Assembly (NCBI RefSeq): GCF_004011695.2
Contig: NC_082425.1
Location: 1-64,000 of the forward strand
DNA length: 64,000 nucleotides
Origin: Ascochyta rabiei
Lineage: Eukaryota > Ascomycota > Dothideomycetes > Pleosporales > Didymellaceae
Reading direction: 5' to 3'
The notes under the pieces are model-generated. The model was not told the DNA's origin. It was given only the letters and a program-made list of their open reading frames with translations, and did no database searches. Within the stretch, counting starts at the first letter, position 1, and each line of letters begins with the position of its first letter. The translations under genes were made by a program, and so were the position numbers. Positions 35,301 to 47,164 of this stretch are shown piece after piece.

Positions 35301-37728
35301 CCGGATGAGTGGCCAACAACAGCAACAGGCCGTACAGACCATGAGGCGAGAAGATCAACAAGACCAATCTGAAGGGCTGTGCATACTGTCTGCGAGACCT
35401 CGGCTGTGTCGACGAGGTCAGGGTCACTCTTGCCAGACAAAATCTGCTGTAATGTCCACAATGGGGGAAGTGGGAGAGATCCAAGTACGAAGTCCAAATG
35501 TTCGATTGCCGAGGCAAAGGTGCGATATTCGAAAAGTTCGGCGCCCATTGCAGGCCATTGCGCACCCTGGCCGGTGAAGACAAAAGCTACGTTACCGTGT
35601 TGGAGAGGACTTCTCAGCACGGTGCCACCTGGGACGAGTCGTTTGGCAGGCTGAGCACTGTCTACTACACGGAAGGTGCGATGAGGTAGCTTGGAGCGAT
35701 TATTTGCCAGGGTGTAAGCTACATCTGAGAGCTGGAGACGGCTGATAGTGCTGGACAGAGCGTCTATGTTCAGCTTCAGCGACTCCTTGCTGTGAGCGGT
35801 GAACGGCAGCAGCACTAGTTGCCGACTATGTGCATCGGCCACGCGTTTCATCTTGGGTGGTTTGGTGATGGCATAGTGCGGCTTCCTCTGCGCATGGGTA
35901 AGCTCATCGTTCGAGTCGCTGCTAGTGCCGACCGTTGACGCAGGCGGGGAGCTGTGGGGAGAGTAGGTTGTGGAGCCGTCGATTGAACTGTCTGTGTTTG
36001 GCTCTGTTAGTCGCTCGGCGAGGGTTGCCTTGATGTTCCCACCGCAGTCTTCTTGGATGGTCGCGTCGTTGACCGTCGCGCTGTTGGCATCCAGCGTCTG
36101 CCGCACCCCTGGCTTGACGTAGTCGGGAAACAGTGTATGCACGTGATCGATGATGCAGTGGGCGTTGGCGCCACCGTAGCCAAAGGAGTTGATGCTGGCA
36201 CGCCGCACTCGACCACTGGGCCACGGGGTCAGGTCTTGCACGACCTTGACTGCGGCGCCTTCGAAGTCGATATTGGGGTTGTGCGTCTGGAGGTCGAAGA
36301 CGGGGGGGATAGTCTCATGCTCGAGCGACAGCACCACCTTCATGATGGAGGCGAGCGCACTAGCACCCTCACCGTGGCCCACGTTGGTTTTGGTAGATCC
36401 GACAAGCAGCGCGCCGCCAGCAGGCTGCTCACTAGCAAAGACATTACCTACAGCGGCCACCTCGAGCGGATCGCCGACATAGGTGCCCGTTCCATGGCAC
36501 TCGAAATAACTGCGGTTGCGTATCAGTAGTGTTCATCGCAGCGACTGTGCAAGAATAGAGTTGGGAACGCCGATTAGCGGGGAATTAGTGGGGAACATTA
36601 GGCCCGAATGCGGGAAGACTAGGTGCCGGTAAAGCCACGTGCACGGGGAGAGGCTGGGAGTGCTCACCCTGTTTCGGCAAAGGGCAGATTACCCGCATTG
36701 CGATAGGCCTCGCGGATAACGGCTTCTTGTCCGGCGGGACTCGGGCGTGTAATGCCGCCCGTCTTCCCATTGGCGTTCATGGCGGATCCACGGATTAGCG
36801 CGCGCATTGGCGACCCGTCTGCCATGGCCAATGACGCTCGCTTGAGGTAGATGGCTCCATAGCCTTCACCGCGGGCGTAGCCCTCGGCTCGACTATCGAA
36901 GGCATAGGATCGGCCAGAAGCCGAGAGGGCGCCTAGCTTGTCGAGCGCGATCTGCACACCGGGGTCCGCAATCCAGTTCGCTGACGCCACGACCGCAGCG
37001 TCGCAATCGCCGGCACGAATCGCATTCATGGCCAGATGCAAAGCATACATGGATGATGAGCACGCCGTGTCAACAGTGAGACTGGGAAAAATGGTTAGTC
37101 AATCGTATCATGCATGGACAGCGCCTAAACTCATGGCAGAATCCCTTTACCTCGGTCCATTGAGGTTGAATGTGTAACTGATCCGGTTGGCAAGAATGCT
37201 GGTGCCAGCACCAGTAAATGCATATGGCCTTGGGTTGTCCCAGTCGCGCGACTGCATCACCCAGTGATCGAGGCAGAAGTTACCCACAAACACGCCTGTG
37301 CGCGTGCCAGACACGCTGTCCCATGTCTCGCCTGCATTCTCGAATGCCTCGTAAGTCACTTCGAGCAACTTCCGTTGAGAAGGGTCCATAGTTTCCACCT
37401 CGAGGCCTGTCATGCTGAAGAAGGAGTGGTCGAAAAGTCGTGCATCTTCATCGAGCAGATAGGCGCCTTTCATTCCCATGGTTCCTGGCCGATCTGCATT
37501 GGCATGGTGGAATCCCCGACTTGAGAATCGCGGTTTGTCGAACTCCTTCCATCCGTCAACGCGGTTCTTGAGAAGTTCCCAAAAATCCGCTGTATTGCGG
37601 ACGCCACCTGGCCATCGACATCCTGGATGAGGTACACTTCAGTATTACTCTTTGCCCGCCACCAATATGAGGCAACTCTTACCCATACCCGTAATAGCTA
37701 CAGCCTCGTATTGATCCCGGGAACTCAT
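29365..37728 (-). CDS. Highly reducing type I polyketide synthase
   Basis: Exons 37728-37683, 37622-37151, 37081-36668, 36509-29594 and 29520-29365; introns of 60, 69, 158 and 73 nt have GT..AG ends and keep frame, giving 2667 aa from ATG 37728 (MSSRDQYEAVAITGMG). Domains: KS ~8-435 (Cys180 in DTACSSS, His316, His356); malonyl-CoA AT ~620-930 (GHSSG, Ser712); DH ~1005-1310 (His1041, Asp1227); C-methyltransferase ~1437-1657 (IEIGGGTGG); ER-like ~1915-2250; KR ~2262-2440 (GALGGLG, Ser2399, Tyr2412); ACP with Ser2615 in GVDSL, split by the last intron just after the motif. There is no thioesterase, as is normal for fungal HR-PKSs. It would build a reduced, methylated chain on the ACP; product release needs another enzyme. 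ER and DH have atypical motifs (see findings). The product cannot be named. Confidence 0.95.
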
Positions 37729-38706
37729 AATGGAGGGAGCGTTTTGTTTGTTGAAGGAGATAAGAGTAAAATTTGGCTCAATGAATAGCCACTGGTCATG
37801 ACAGATAAGGTGAGTGAGACAGCTCGCTCTTCAAGTAGAGGAACTGTGAATGCTTCTCACTGAATGTTGATACGCTCATACCCCGCAGTATCTGCTGAGC
37901 CAAATCTGTGTGGCGCCATCTCGGTTGGGGCGCTTTGTCGATAGGAGCACGTAGGGCATCCTTCATCGGCCAGAGTTCCGTTTTCGTCCGGGTGCAGATA
38001 GACCTACCTAGAGAATATGGAAATATGAGAAGGAATCTGTTGAGGATCGTTTGAATAGCGTCCTCTTTTGCATCGACGTGCAGTGAAACGATGCGGACCG
38101 GGTGCAATGGCTTGGCTGTGTGGGGGATTTCGCCATGGTTCATATATTCGTTATCTTAGGTGCTGATTTCCTTGTAGATTCCTCTTACTTCGGTACATCT
38201 ACAAGGAAGTTAGCACCTGAGATAACGAAGCTATAAGCTATGGTGAGTATTTGTGATAAGCGCCGATAGTGGTGATAGTGGGCACAGACGAGATGCTGGT
38301 AGGACTCTCTTCGTTCAAAGGAGTGTATGAATATCATGTTTCGGGGTTTAGCCTCTGACCAGAGCGTGGGGGCCCATCTTTCTGCTCTTGCCACTGACTG
38401 GGAAGATCCTCCAATACATGGCAGCGGACTCGATCTGTTGCATAATTTCAGTGGGATTAAGCCACGTTCAGTCGCTGGTGACAGTCACTCCTGGGCATCT
38501 CCATCAATACTTAGGTAAATCCTGGATGTCATTGATATTAGTCTCACCCTCCTGAAAACAAGGCCTCGTGCTTAAGTAGGCATGTAGTCCACCAGTTTGA
38601 GATGGCAACTGAAAGCCTGAGAGCCTCTCTTACGCTGCAATCTCGGCCAACAAACCTATCGGTAGGGGTAACAACAGCATTCTTGTTCCTTCCTCGTATC
38701 ACCACC
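37729..38706. promoter_or_regulatory. Divergent promoter region between PKS and monooxygenase
   Basis: About 980 bp separates the two outward-facing starts. It carries no convincing gene and contains a 32-bp inverted repeat at 38147-38229. Shared control of the two genes is inferred from the arrangement; no transcription-factor site was identified with confidence. Confidence 0.5.
38147..38229. repeat. 32-bp inverted repeat with 19-nt spacer
   Basis: Arms 38147-38178 and 38198-38229 are reverse complements at 29 of 32 positions; the three differences are all transitions. The structure could extrude as a hairpin. It lies in the PKS-monooxygenase divergent promoter. A very small transposon relic is an alternative. 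Confidence 0.85.
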
Positions 38707-40095
38707 ATGTCTTTACGTAGTACTGCCACTGCTCGATCGACGATGCACATCGTCGTCATTGGCTCAGGCATTGCTGGTCTCTCTGCTGCAGCGATCCTCC
38801 GAAAATACCCCCAATTCAGCATTACTGTTTACGAGCGCCGAGACGCAGACTTTAAGGAATCTTCAGCAGCGTTAGGCATCCGTGCTAATGGTATCTCCGT
38901 CCTGAAAGAGATCGGTATTTGCAGGGAAGAGATACGTGCCGTAGTGGGGGCTGGATATCGAACGTACAACCTCAAAGAGGAAGAAATGAGCAAGTCTCTT
39001 GTCGGAGATGGGCCTGACGGTGATGGTGCTCTGTGGTTTGTTTTCAGGCAGGATTTGAAAGACGCGTTATTGCACAGAGTGACGAGAGAAGACGGTGAAG
39101 GCAGTCCCGTCAAGGTGCTGTACGGTACTCATGTTGTTTCTGTCGAGCCCAGGACTGGAGTGGTGGAGTTCGCTGACAGGATGTCTGTCCAAGCAGACTT
39201 GATTATTGGTACGCCCAATCCGTCGAGCTGCAGAAGATGAGCGTTCGCTAATGTTGCACCCTGATTCCAGGTGCGGACGGGATCCACTCGAGAGTTCGCA
39301 GCTCGGTGATTCCGGCTTCGCATCCAGCGCCCACCCCATGTGGCCTGTCCGTATATCGCTTCATTCTGCCGATGGACGACATCAGGGATGCCATTGGGGC
39401 CGACCATGGAATGCCAGCAATGTACAACTACGACGAGGGAACTTTTGTAGCCATCATTGCTGCAGGCGACGTCGAAAACCGAAATGTGGTCATGTATCCT
39501 TGCCGTGAGCATCAGCAGATGAACTTGGCCTGCGCAATCGCAGACTCAAGTCTCAAAAATCCAGCCCAGCTCGAGTACTCCTGGAATGCGAGGGGATCTG
39601 TAAAAGAAATGGTCGAGAGCATCGAAGGATTTCCCCAATGGCTACAGCGCGTATTCAGGTCAGTAGAAAAGGTTGCACCTTCTGGCAAGTCGCACGAAGC
39701 TGACATAAGATATTGCACAACTCAGTCGCACGCCACAAGCACAACTGTTTCAAGTCCGCGACCAGGAGCCGCTCCCCACGTATGCCCTGGGCCGAACCGT
39801 GCTGATCGGAGATGCCGCACACGCCATGGTACCTTATCAAGGCCAAGGAGCCAACCAGGCTCTCGAAGATGTCGAAGGCTTGGACGTGCTTCTTGCGGAA
39901 GTGGCCGACGCTGATGTTATTCCCGGTCTCCTGCAGGTATGGGACAGCATTCGGCGACCGCGTGCGTCAGAGATCCAAAGAGGCTCGCGCGCGTCGCAGG
40001 CCAACATTGCGTCGAAGACTGCGAGCGCATCCATCCTATCAGTCAGGCCACACGTTGGTATGAAGGAAGCGCTGGCGCAGTTGCAGACGCGTTAG
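38707..40095 (+). CDS. FAD-dependent monooxygenase (salicylate hydroxylase-like)
   Basis: Exons 38707-39208, 39271-39658 and 39726-40095; introns of 62 and 67 nt have GT..AG ends and keep frame, giving 419 aa. An N-terminal dinucleotide-binding GSGIAG lies at residues 19-24, GADGIHS follows the first intron, and GDAAHAM is at 325-331; together these define the class A flavoprotein aromatic hydroxylase/epoxidase family, which uses FAD, NAD(P)H and O2. In-frame ATGs at 38602 and 38743 are alternative starts; 38707 is chosen as it leaves a short leader before the FAD motif. Head-to-head placement with the PKS suggests it oxidises the polyketide. The C-terminal ~60 residues lack typical endings and may hide another intron. 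Confidence 0.85.
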
Positions 40096-40716
40096 GAAAA
40101 CGGCTCTGCGCGCTGGCGAGGATGCTACTGTAGTGCCAAGCCAATGTTTCGGTGCAGTGTCGTTCGGTTCGTGGCTGACTAGGAACGCGCATGAGGAGGA
40201 CAGGGTACCTTGCCTGATTGGCTGGATAATCGCTCCTACATAACCCCCACCCCCGTGCATGTGAAGCCAGGAGACGCAGGAGACGCAGGGCCATGACACC
40301 CTTGAGGTCCTCCAAATCCCAGTCATCAACATACGACGTACTCCACTCATCTGTAAGCTGCTTCTGTCCTTGGCGCACTGGTGAGGTCAGTCTTGCACAC
40401 GAAGCAGATGGTTCACTTCCTACAGAAAAGTGGAGCTGTGTAAGGAGTGACCTCACCTCCTTGGCCTCGCCAAGAGCCGCCCTAGGTTGCTTGCAGCCCT
40501 GCTTATCAATATGGAATTTTTTTTGATTACCAATTTCTTGTCGAGTGAAACATCGTTCGGTGTGCAAAAATCGGCTTGTACACATATCAGGGCACGCCGC
40601 TTCTATCGCCATTCCTATTCCGGAGACATTCAACACAATACCTCTACCGTACACCTCAGCCTTTTGCATCTTCTTTCAATCTTGAATTTGTGGCCTTCGC
40701 GCTTCCTCCCCCAACA
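40096..40716. other. Intergenic, upstream of MFS gene
   Basis: No gene is supported. The frame of the following transporter is open upstream to 40576 but only from a non-ATG codon, so this stretch is read as 5' UTR and promoter. Confidence 0.45.
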
Positions 40717-42426
40717 ATGTCTACCGAAGTGGAGCGCATGGCAACTCCACAGTCGGACGAACATCCCGATCGTGCGGCAACTTCGTACAGCGACGAAAAA
40801 AACAACAAAGAATCACACTCCAGGCCAGGAATGACCCAGACAGATCCTGAGGCCGAGATGGAACAGAAAGAGAGGACGATTCGCGGCTTTCCTTGGTTCA
40901 TCGTCTGTGTCTCCCTGTACATCACCTGCTTCCTCTACGGTCTCGACACAACAATAGCAGCAGACATACAAGGTCCCGTTGTTCAAGCGTTTGGCCAGGT
41001 CGAACAGCTGGCCTGGATTGGAGCCGGTTTCCCGTTGGGTTCCGTTTGCGTCATCCTCCTACTCGGTACACTTTTCAACACCTTCAACATGAAATGGGTC
41101 TACATAGCCACTGTGATCGTTTTCGAAGCCGGCTCAGCTCTTTGCGGTGGTGCACCCAACATGACAGCTCTCATCGTCGGTCGCGTCATTGCCGGCGCTG
41201 GAGGCAGTGGCATCTATCTGGGATCGTTGCAATACTTTAGCGTCGTGACCACAGAGAAAGAAAGAGGCTTCTACATGTCCTTGATCGGCGTCTTCTGGGG
41301 CCTGGGAGCCATTCTGGGACCAGTCATCGGTGGCGCTTTTGCTGTATCTGCAGCAACTTGGCGCTGGGCCTTCTACATCAATTTGGTCATTGGCGCGATA
41401 TCTGCTCCAGCTTTTATCCTGTACCTCCCGCCGATTCGTCCCATGCAAGGAGTCAGCATTCAAGCTCGTTTGGTCTCAATCGATATCGTCGGCTTCTTTC
41501 TCGGCGCGGGTATGTGGATCAGCTTTCTCTTGGCCTTCACCATGGCTGGGGGCCAATGGCCATGGAACGACGGACGCACCATTGCCACCTTTGTGGTCTT
41601 TGGCGTAGTGCTGGTACTCTACATGTTACAGCAATACTTTTCCGTCTTCACTACGCCAGCGCGACGCGCCTTTCCAGTCCATCTGCTACACGACCGCACA
41701 CAAGTGCTGCTCTACGTTGTAACAGCAGCCGGAACTACGACGCTTTATGTCGTTGTCTACTACATCCCCCTCTACTTTCAATTTGTCAAAAACGATGAAG
41801 CACTCATGGCCGCCGTACGTCTACTCCCCTTTGTGGTCATCGGTGTCACGGTGAATCTCATCTCTGGATCCCTTCTTCATCTCATAAAGGTCTATATGGT
41901 ACTCTACGTTGTTGCTAGCGTATTCCTGCTCGTCGGTGGTGGTCCCATGATGGTCTATCTCGATCCTAGCACCTCAACGGGAACTATTTACGGCCTGTCT
42001 ATACTTGTCGCCGTGGGCACCGGTTTGTCCATGGTCACCGGCTATACTGTGGCGACCTTGACTCTGAGCCCAAATGACGTGGGTGCTGGCCTCAAGATGC
42101 AAAATGTTTCGCAGATTGGCGGCCAAGTCATCGCGCTTGCTCTCGCCGGTCAGATCTACCAATCGACTGCTATCAAGCAGCTGAAGATGGTTCTTGCTGG
42201 TAACGACTTCTCTGAGGCCGAAATTCGAAGCGCGGTAGCAGGCTCTCAAAGCATGTTGCTGAAGGAACTGAGTGGGGAACTGCGCGAAAGAGCCATTGAG
42301 GCTATTACCCACGCTATGCAGATGACGTTCGTCTTAATCCCAGTAGCAGGAGGTATCATGCTTGTCGCAGCTCTATGTATGAAGCGGGAGAAGCTTTTCG
42401 GGAGGGCTATCGCAGTTGGTGCCTAA
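40717..42426 (+). CDS. MFS drug:H+ antiporter (DHA2/14-TM type)
   Basis: A single exon of 569 aa from ATG 40717, the first ATG before the charged cytosolic N-terminus (~70 residues rich in Glu, Asp, Lys and Ser). About 14 hydrophobic segments follow from FPWFIVCVSLYITCFLYGLDTTI. The GLDTTIAADIQ stretch and the GVFWGLGAILGPVIGG antiporter motif (motif C) place it with fungal multidrug and toxin-efflux transporters. It would export small molecules across the plasma membrane. Its position beside the PKS and monooxygenase suggests export or self-protection for the cluster product; the substrate is unknown. Confidence 0.9.
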   Translation: MSTEVERMATPQSDEHPDRAATSYSDEKNNKESHSRPGMTQTDPEAEMEQKERTIRGFPWFIVCVSLYITCFLYGLDTTIAADIQGPVVQAFGQVEQLAWIGAGFPLGSVCVILLLGTLFNTFNMKWVYIATVIVFEAGSALCGGAPNMTALIVGRVIAGAGGSGIYLGSLQYFSVVTTEKERGFYMSLIGVFWGLGAILGPVIGGAFAVSAATWRWAFYINLVIGAISAPAFILYLPPIRPMQGVSIQARLVSIDIVGFFLGAGMWISFLLAFTMAGGQWPWNDGRTIATFVVFGVVLVLYMLQQYFSVFTTPARRAFPVHLLHDRTQVLLYVVTAAGTTTLYVVVYYIPLYFQFVKNDEALMAAVRLLPFVVIGVTVNLISGSLLHLIKVYMVLYVVASVFLLVGGGPMMVYLDPSTSTGTIYGLSILVAVGTGLSMVTGYTVATLTLSPNDVGAGLKMQNVSQIGGQVIALALAGQIYQSTAIKQLKMVLAGNDFSEAEIRSAVAGSQSMLLKELSGELRERAIEAITHAMQMTFVLIPVAGGIMLVAALCMKREKLFGRAIAVGA

Positions 42427-42829
42427 GGGAGGATCATAAAATTCGTTTCAGAGAACGGTGTATCGATTGCTTGCGATAGCTAGTAAAATGTCTGAGTTGA
42501 CAGAATAAATACTCGCCATATTTCATTAAGTTGGCTGGCAATTTGGTATCTCATAAGTCTCACGGATGAATGATGGACACGTATGTATACTTCACAAACA
42601 GCAACACAGACACAAGCAGTACTGGACCCTTGAACCTGACACCACGCTTACGGTAGAGGTCTACTGGTGACTTTCAGGCATTCAGCCTCGTCGCGCTAGC
42701 ATACGGTCCGCAGACTGATAGTTGTGTTTACAATACTCGCTGAAAATGCGAGAGTAGTGTTGTTCAATCACGTCCCATAGTCAATAGAAGCTAATAACTT
42801 CCCCAGTGTGCTCAACAAGCTCTCCTTAG
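42427..42829. other. Intergenic, 3' of MFS gene
   Basis: No coding frame of note; this separates the transporter from the reductase relic on the opposite strand. Confidence 0.4.
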
Positions 42830-43545
42830 AATTTGTCCTTGGAGACCTCGTGGATGACCTTCATGCATGCCTCCCCGCTTTCATCAACGCTTAGAGCCAG
42901 CTACCTGCATCGCATGGCCGAGAGAAAGGCGCTTTCATTGGTGCGCACTCAAGCGGGCGAGAGCGCCACGCTAATCAGCCCCTTGATCTCGAGATGGAGC
43001 TGGGATGCGCTGTAATTGACGGAAACCTTGGTGACGCCGTAACAGGACCAGGGCCAGCAAATTCTCGGCCCTTTGCGAAACTGGCGACGCCCGAACCGAC
43101 AAAACTCGTCTTGGGGTCCTTAGAGTCCTTGTCCTGCTAGATAAATGGTATTTTGCCCTTAACGAGAGCCACAACACTGAAGATGTTAATCTTGAGGTAT
43201 TTCCTAATATAATTTAGGTTGGTATCTAGGAACAACTCGTAAACATCGCCATTGGCGCCGTTTGCAATGACCTGATGAATGTATTCTACACTATCTACTT
43301 TGTGTAACTTAATCTCGCTGGCTGCGCCTGTATTGACGGCAAAATCGAGCTTATCTGGTTTTACTTAAGAGCCCTCGCCCTTGGGAAAGAAAGAAGCTCA
43401 TATGATACTTTAGAGGAAGGTTCCTAGACACTGGCTACGACAATGTTGTTTGGGCGAGCTACAATGGCTTGGAGAAACCTGCTCCTGATAATTGAGTAAG
43501 CAAATATTAAAATGCGATATTTTGCGCGCGCTGTTGAGAGGAGTG
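42830..43545 (-). pseudogene. Decayed short-chain dehydrogenase (NorA-like ketoreductase)
   Basis: Reading the minus strand from ~43540 downwards gives pieces in SDR order: a degraded N-terminal cofactor-binding strand (YRILIFAYSI), VASV*EPSSKV, a PKGEGS block, KPDKLDFAV in place of DKLDVVIANAG, a KINIFSVVALVK helix, FVGSGVAS for the catalytic Ser strand, YGVTKVSVNY for the YxxxK active site, and ALSPA*VRTN for the PGWVxT loop. At least three stops and a frameshift break it. The family contains ketoreductases of fungal polyketide pathways. It lies next to the PKS-monooxygenase-MFS group and may be a lost member of that cluster. Confidence 0.7.
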
Positions 43546-45081
43546 AGCCACGGTTCACACTAGCGATTGGAGCGATAGTTAAGAAAGAATAAGCGGCTAT
43601 ACTCTTAGGGTGGACCCCCGGCCGCTGAGAAAGTGGAATTAAAAAACTGAAAGAGTCTAGAGGTGTGTCTGTGCAGTTGAGTGTTGTCCTGGGACATAGG
43701 CGTTCATCTGATTTAGTATCTTGTGTCAAGGGTATATCAGTAGCACAACGCGCCAACGTAGGCCGGGGTACAACAATTGATGCCTATTTGCCTTGGCAAT
43801 GCGGAATGGCGCAACATGTTGTACAATGTAATGCTGGATTCGCGACGGTCACAAATTCTGCCCCGAGAACGTCTAAATGCGGCGCAAATCAGGTGCTGAT
43901 TCTGTTGCGGGAAGAAAGACCCATCCTTCACTCTCAGAAAATGAAGCTGTCTTGCATCACATTTCAGCCTGTACAGTGATTCGATCGTGCGTCCTGTTGG
44001 TCCTGGTGGTCATCTCATTACTTATGAGCATGGCTATCATCCACCTTGCCTAGCAAGACTTCATGTGAGACCTGCAGGATATCCAGAATTGAACAAGGAG
44101 ACAAACTTGTTGACATTGCCTTGCACTCGAGCTTTGTGTGCTCAGCCTTTTGAACGCCCGGGTTTGGTCGTCTATCAAATATTTCCATGATTTGCGTTTC
44201 CTGGATTGTCCTGCCTTAATTCTCGCCACTTTTGGTATCGTTTCGCTACGCTTTGGTGATTAGCTACCAGACGAATATTGGTACTTTAAACAGGACGCTC
44301 ACATGAGTTCGACGACTCTCCAGCAAAGATGGACCGGCATGACCGCACGGTTCAAATCTAACTAAGACGGTGAAGTAGCCGTCCCTGTGTTAAAAGTCAT
44401 CCATCGAGCTGAAGGCGAATTGTGGCATGTGCGAATGGGAGAAGACTGGCTTGTACCCCTACTATAAGTGATAACGGTAAACATGGCTGCATCGGCGGCA
44501 AAGGCAAGACCAGTACCTGAGGCTATCTTAGTTTGATAGACACTCTTTGGCTCCTGATCGGGAAGCAACTGAAATTAACAGATGTCAAGGAGATCAGTAT
44601 GCATGTCAACACGTGCGATAATGGATGTAGCTCACAGTCGATCAAGCCTCCAACGCAGACCATAGCTAGTACAAACGTCTTGTCGAAGTCAGACTCGATA
44701 GAGCCAATACTTCGCGCTTGATTTATTCAAACTGTGGGTTGAGGAGCCCAGAACCGTGCAGGTCCTTAAGGTTAAGGTGAACTGTAAAAGAGCGCTAGGG
44801 CTGCGCGTGGCAAAAACAAGATGGTTACGGACAGGTAGGCTCAGGCAGTTGCTGGTATCTGTTACAGTGTTTACTAGTCGTAAATGTCGTCTTTGTAAAC
44901 CGATTTTTCTTCATTTGCTGCACCTGAGAGCTGCTGAGGAGCTACGTTCGTGCACTACACAACTTCTCTCATTAACACTACACACACCTTCAAAGTAGAA
45001 CATTAAGACCCCACTAAGTCACTGGATTGTACTCTAAGTTCGAATATATAATTCATTATTAGTTATAGCTGTGCGTTGTTA
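43546..45081. other. Intergenic, relic-rich but unassigned
   Basis: Short frames on both strands (such as 43665-43979 + and 44362-44568 -) have no recognised family. The stretch before the MITE is moderately AT-rich. Confidence 0.4.
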
Positions 45082-45302
45082 CTATGGTCTCCGGCAAAAG
45101 TAGAGTCCCATGGCCAGTGCGTAGGCTAGTATACGGAACTGTTAATTACAGATATGCATGGACGATCTTTATCTTACTAAGACAAAGGTAGCCTGCTTAT
45201 TGGTGTGGGACATGTTCTTAATTTCGGTAGAGGCTTCCAGAAACCCTTGTCGAATCCCTGTCTGCACTGGCCATGGGACTCTACTTTTGCCGGAGACCAT
45301 AG
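45082..45302. mobile_element. MITE copy 1 (TA target site, ~40-bp TIRs)
   Basis: A 221-bp non-coding element with near-perfect terminal inverted repeats. The left end reads CTATGGTCTCCGGCAAAAGT and its reverse complement closes the right end; the similarity spans about 39 bp. TA dinucleotides flank it at 45080-45081 and 45303-45304, as for Tc1/mariner-type elements. A related copy lies at 61453-61685. No transposase is encoded in this window. Confidence 0.85.
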
Positions 45303-46165
45303 TAGATACGCCTGATGTTAGTGTAGAAGCGTAAACTTAGGTGCAGTGTGTTCCTATTACTTATTACGATATCCAAAAAGATTTATCTAAAGACCTCTGA
45401 ACCTTAATTGCCGCCCGATCCGCTTCTCTTCTCTTGACTCGATCTCCGGACTTTTGAACCGACAAATCCTTGGTTAGGATTGGAGCTGCAAAGCTGACGG
45501 TCGCTGTAGCGCGTTTACCCGTACAGATCGCACGTACAGACTCTCATTTGATTTGACAAGAATATTAAGAAAGAATGAAATACAAGATCTACAATTCCAT
45601 TAAGCCTTCGCACCGAACAAGCATCATCAAACTTATGACGTTGTTCTACTCATATTTAGATGATTTATGATGATCTCGACTATTCCGGCACGAATCGGAG
45701 AAACTTATTGCTCGTCCGTCCAATGCTTGTTGGCATTCAAATTGCAGGATATTCCAAAATCGAAACGGAAGTACTGCGCGTTTCAGATTTAGCCGGTTAC
45801 AGCGACTCGAGCATTGATGGTTCACAAGTGGTCAGATGTTGACAACAGGCCGAGGCCGAACTAGGCGCGTTTCAGCGGCTTAGCTTCGCTGTAAGTAGCT
45901 GTTGCATGTAGGCGTTGTTGTATGTGATTCGCAGAATCTGCAACGCATTGTTTATATGAAGGGGACACCCTGTTTGTCAACTAAATTGTTCCGCAGAAGA
46001 TTTGCGCCTTGTCATCACCAAGCTTCGCCAATGTTAGCTTGAATCTCGGCCTCCAATCCTGTCTGCTAGGATTCGCGAGGACAATTCATGGAATGTCTTA
46101 AAAGCCGTGTAACTGCGCACAAGTGAGTTGCTATTTGGTACACCTCATCTATTGCGATTTTCAAG
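45303..46165. other. Intergenic, upstream of pectate lyase
   Basis: No gene is supported. A 60-codon frame at 45660-45842 lacks features. Confidence 0.4.
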
Positions 46166-47164
46166 ATGAAGAACTCATTCGCTGCAAGCCTCGTTTTCCT
46201 TGTTTCTCTTGCTACTGCTCAGCAAGGTGCTCCTATTGGCTACGCTGCTCAGAATGGTGGCACTACGGGCGGAAAGGGCGGTACCACAGTCACAGTAGCG
46301 TCCTTGGATGAACTTACCGCTGCTGTCGGAAGGAGGACCGACACAACAGCCAAGATTATCTATATCAAAGGTGCCATCACTGGATCCGCGAAGGTCTATA
46401 TTGGCTCCAACAAGTCCATCGTCGGTCTCGACTCCGGCGCGTCGCTCACTGGTGTGGGTCTACACATCGACAACTCGAAGAACGTCATTGTTCAAAATCT
46501 CAAGATCTCCAAGGTCTTGGCCTCGAACGGTGATGCGATTGGCATCCAAGCATCCACCAACGTTTGGGTTGACCACGTGGATGTCTCCTCCGACATTGAA
46601 CATGGCAAGGACTACTATGACGGGTTGATCGATGTTTCACATGCTTCGGATTGGGTTACTGTGTCCAACAGCTATATTCACGACCACTACAAGGCATCCC
46701 TTGTTGGCCACTCCGACAGCAACGGCGCCCAAGACAAGGGCTACCTACATGTGACCTATGCCAACAACCACTGGAATAACATCAGTTCTCGCACGCCTTC
46801 AGTCCGCTTCGGTACCGCTCACATCTTTAACAGTACGTAGCCGCCAGATCACATTGTCTTGCTCCCGCTAACCCTATCAGGCTACTACAGCGGTGTCTTC
46901 ACCAACGGTATCGATACTCGTGAGGGAGCCCAGGTCCTCGTTGAGAGCACCGTCTTTGCGAAAACGGCCGAAGTCATTGGTTTCTTTGATGGGAAGGTCA
47001 CCGGTTACGCTATCGCCAAAGATGTCAGCCTAGGGTCTGGAAACAACACCGCGCCCAAGGGTAACTTGACCTCGGTTCCTTACTCGTACACCAAGCTCGG
47101 CAGTGCTAGCGTTAAGGCATCTGTTCTCGCTAACGCCGGTAACAAGCTTACCATCAAGGCTTAA
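46166..47164 (+). CDS. Secreted pectate lyase, PL1 family
   Basis: Exons 46166-46832 and 46881-47164; a 48-nt intron (GTACGT..ATCAG, branch GCTAACC) keeps frame and gives 316 aa. Residues 1-18 form a signal peptide (MKNSFAASLVFLVSLATA). The rest is a beta-helix type protein: NVIVQNLKI, the Ca-binding region around DYYDGLIDVSHASDWVTVSN, VGHSD, and SRTPSVRFG with the Arg expected for catalysis. The enzyme cleaves de-esterified homogalacturonan by Ca-dependent beta-elimination outside the cell, consistent with a plant-degrading or pathogenic fungus. Length is normal for the family. Confidence 0.95.

Noticed and set aside
29365..43545. Assigning the PKS cluster to a named mycotoxin
   Set aside because: Domain order is common to many fungal products and no diagnostic tailoring set is present.
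43665..43979. 104-codon + frame as a gene
   Set aside because: No signal, domain or splice support; flanked by relic sequence.
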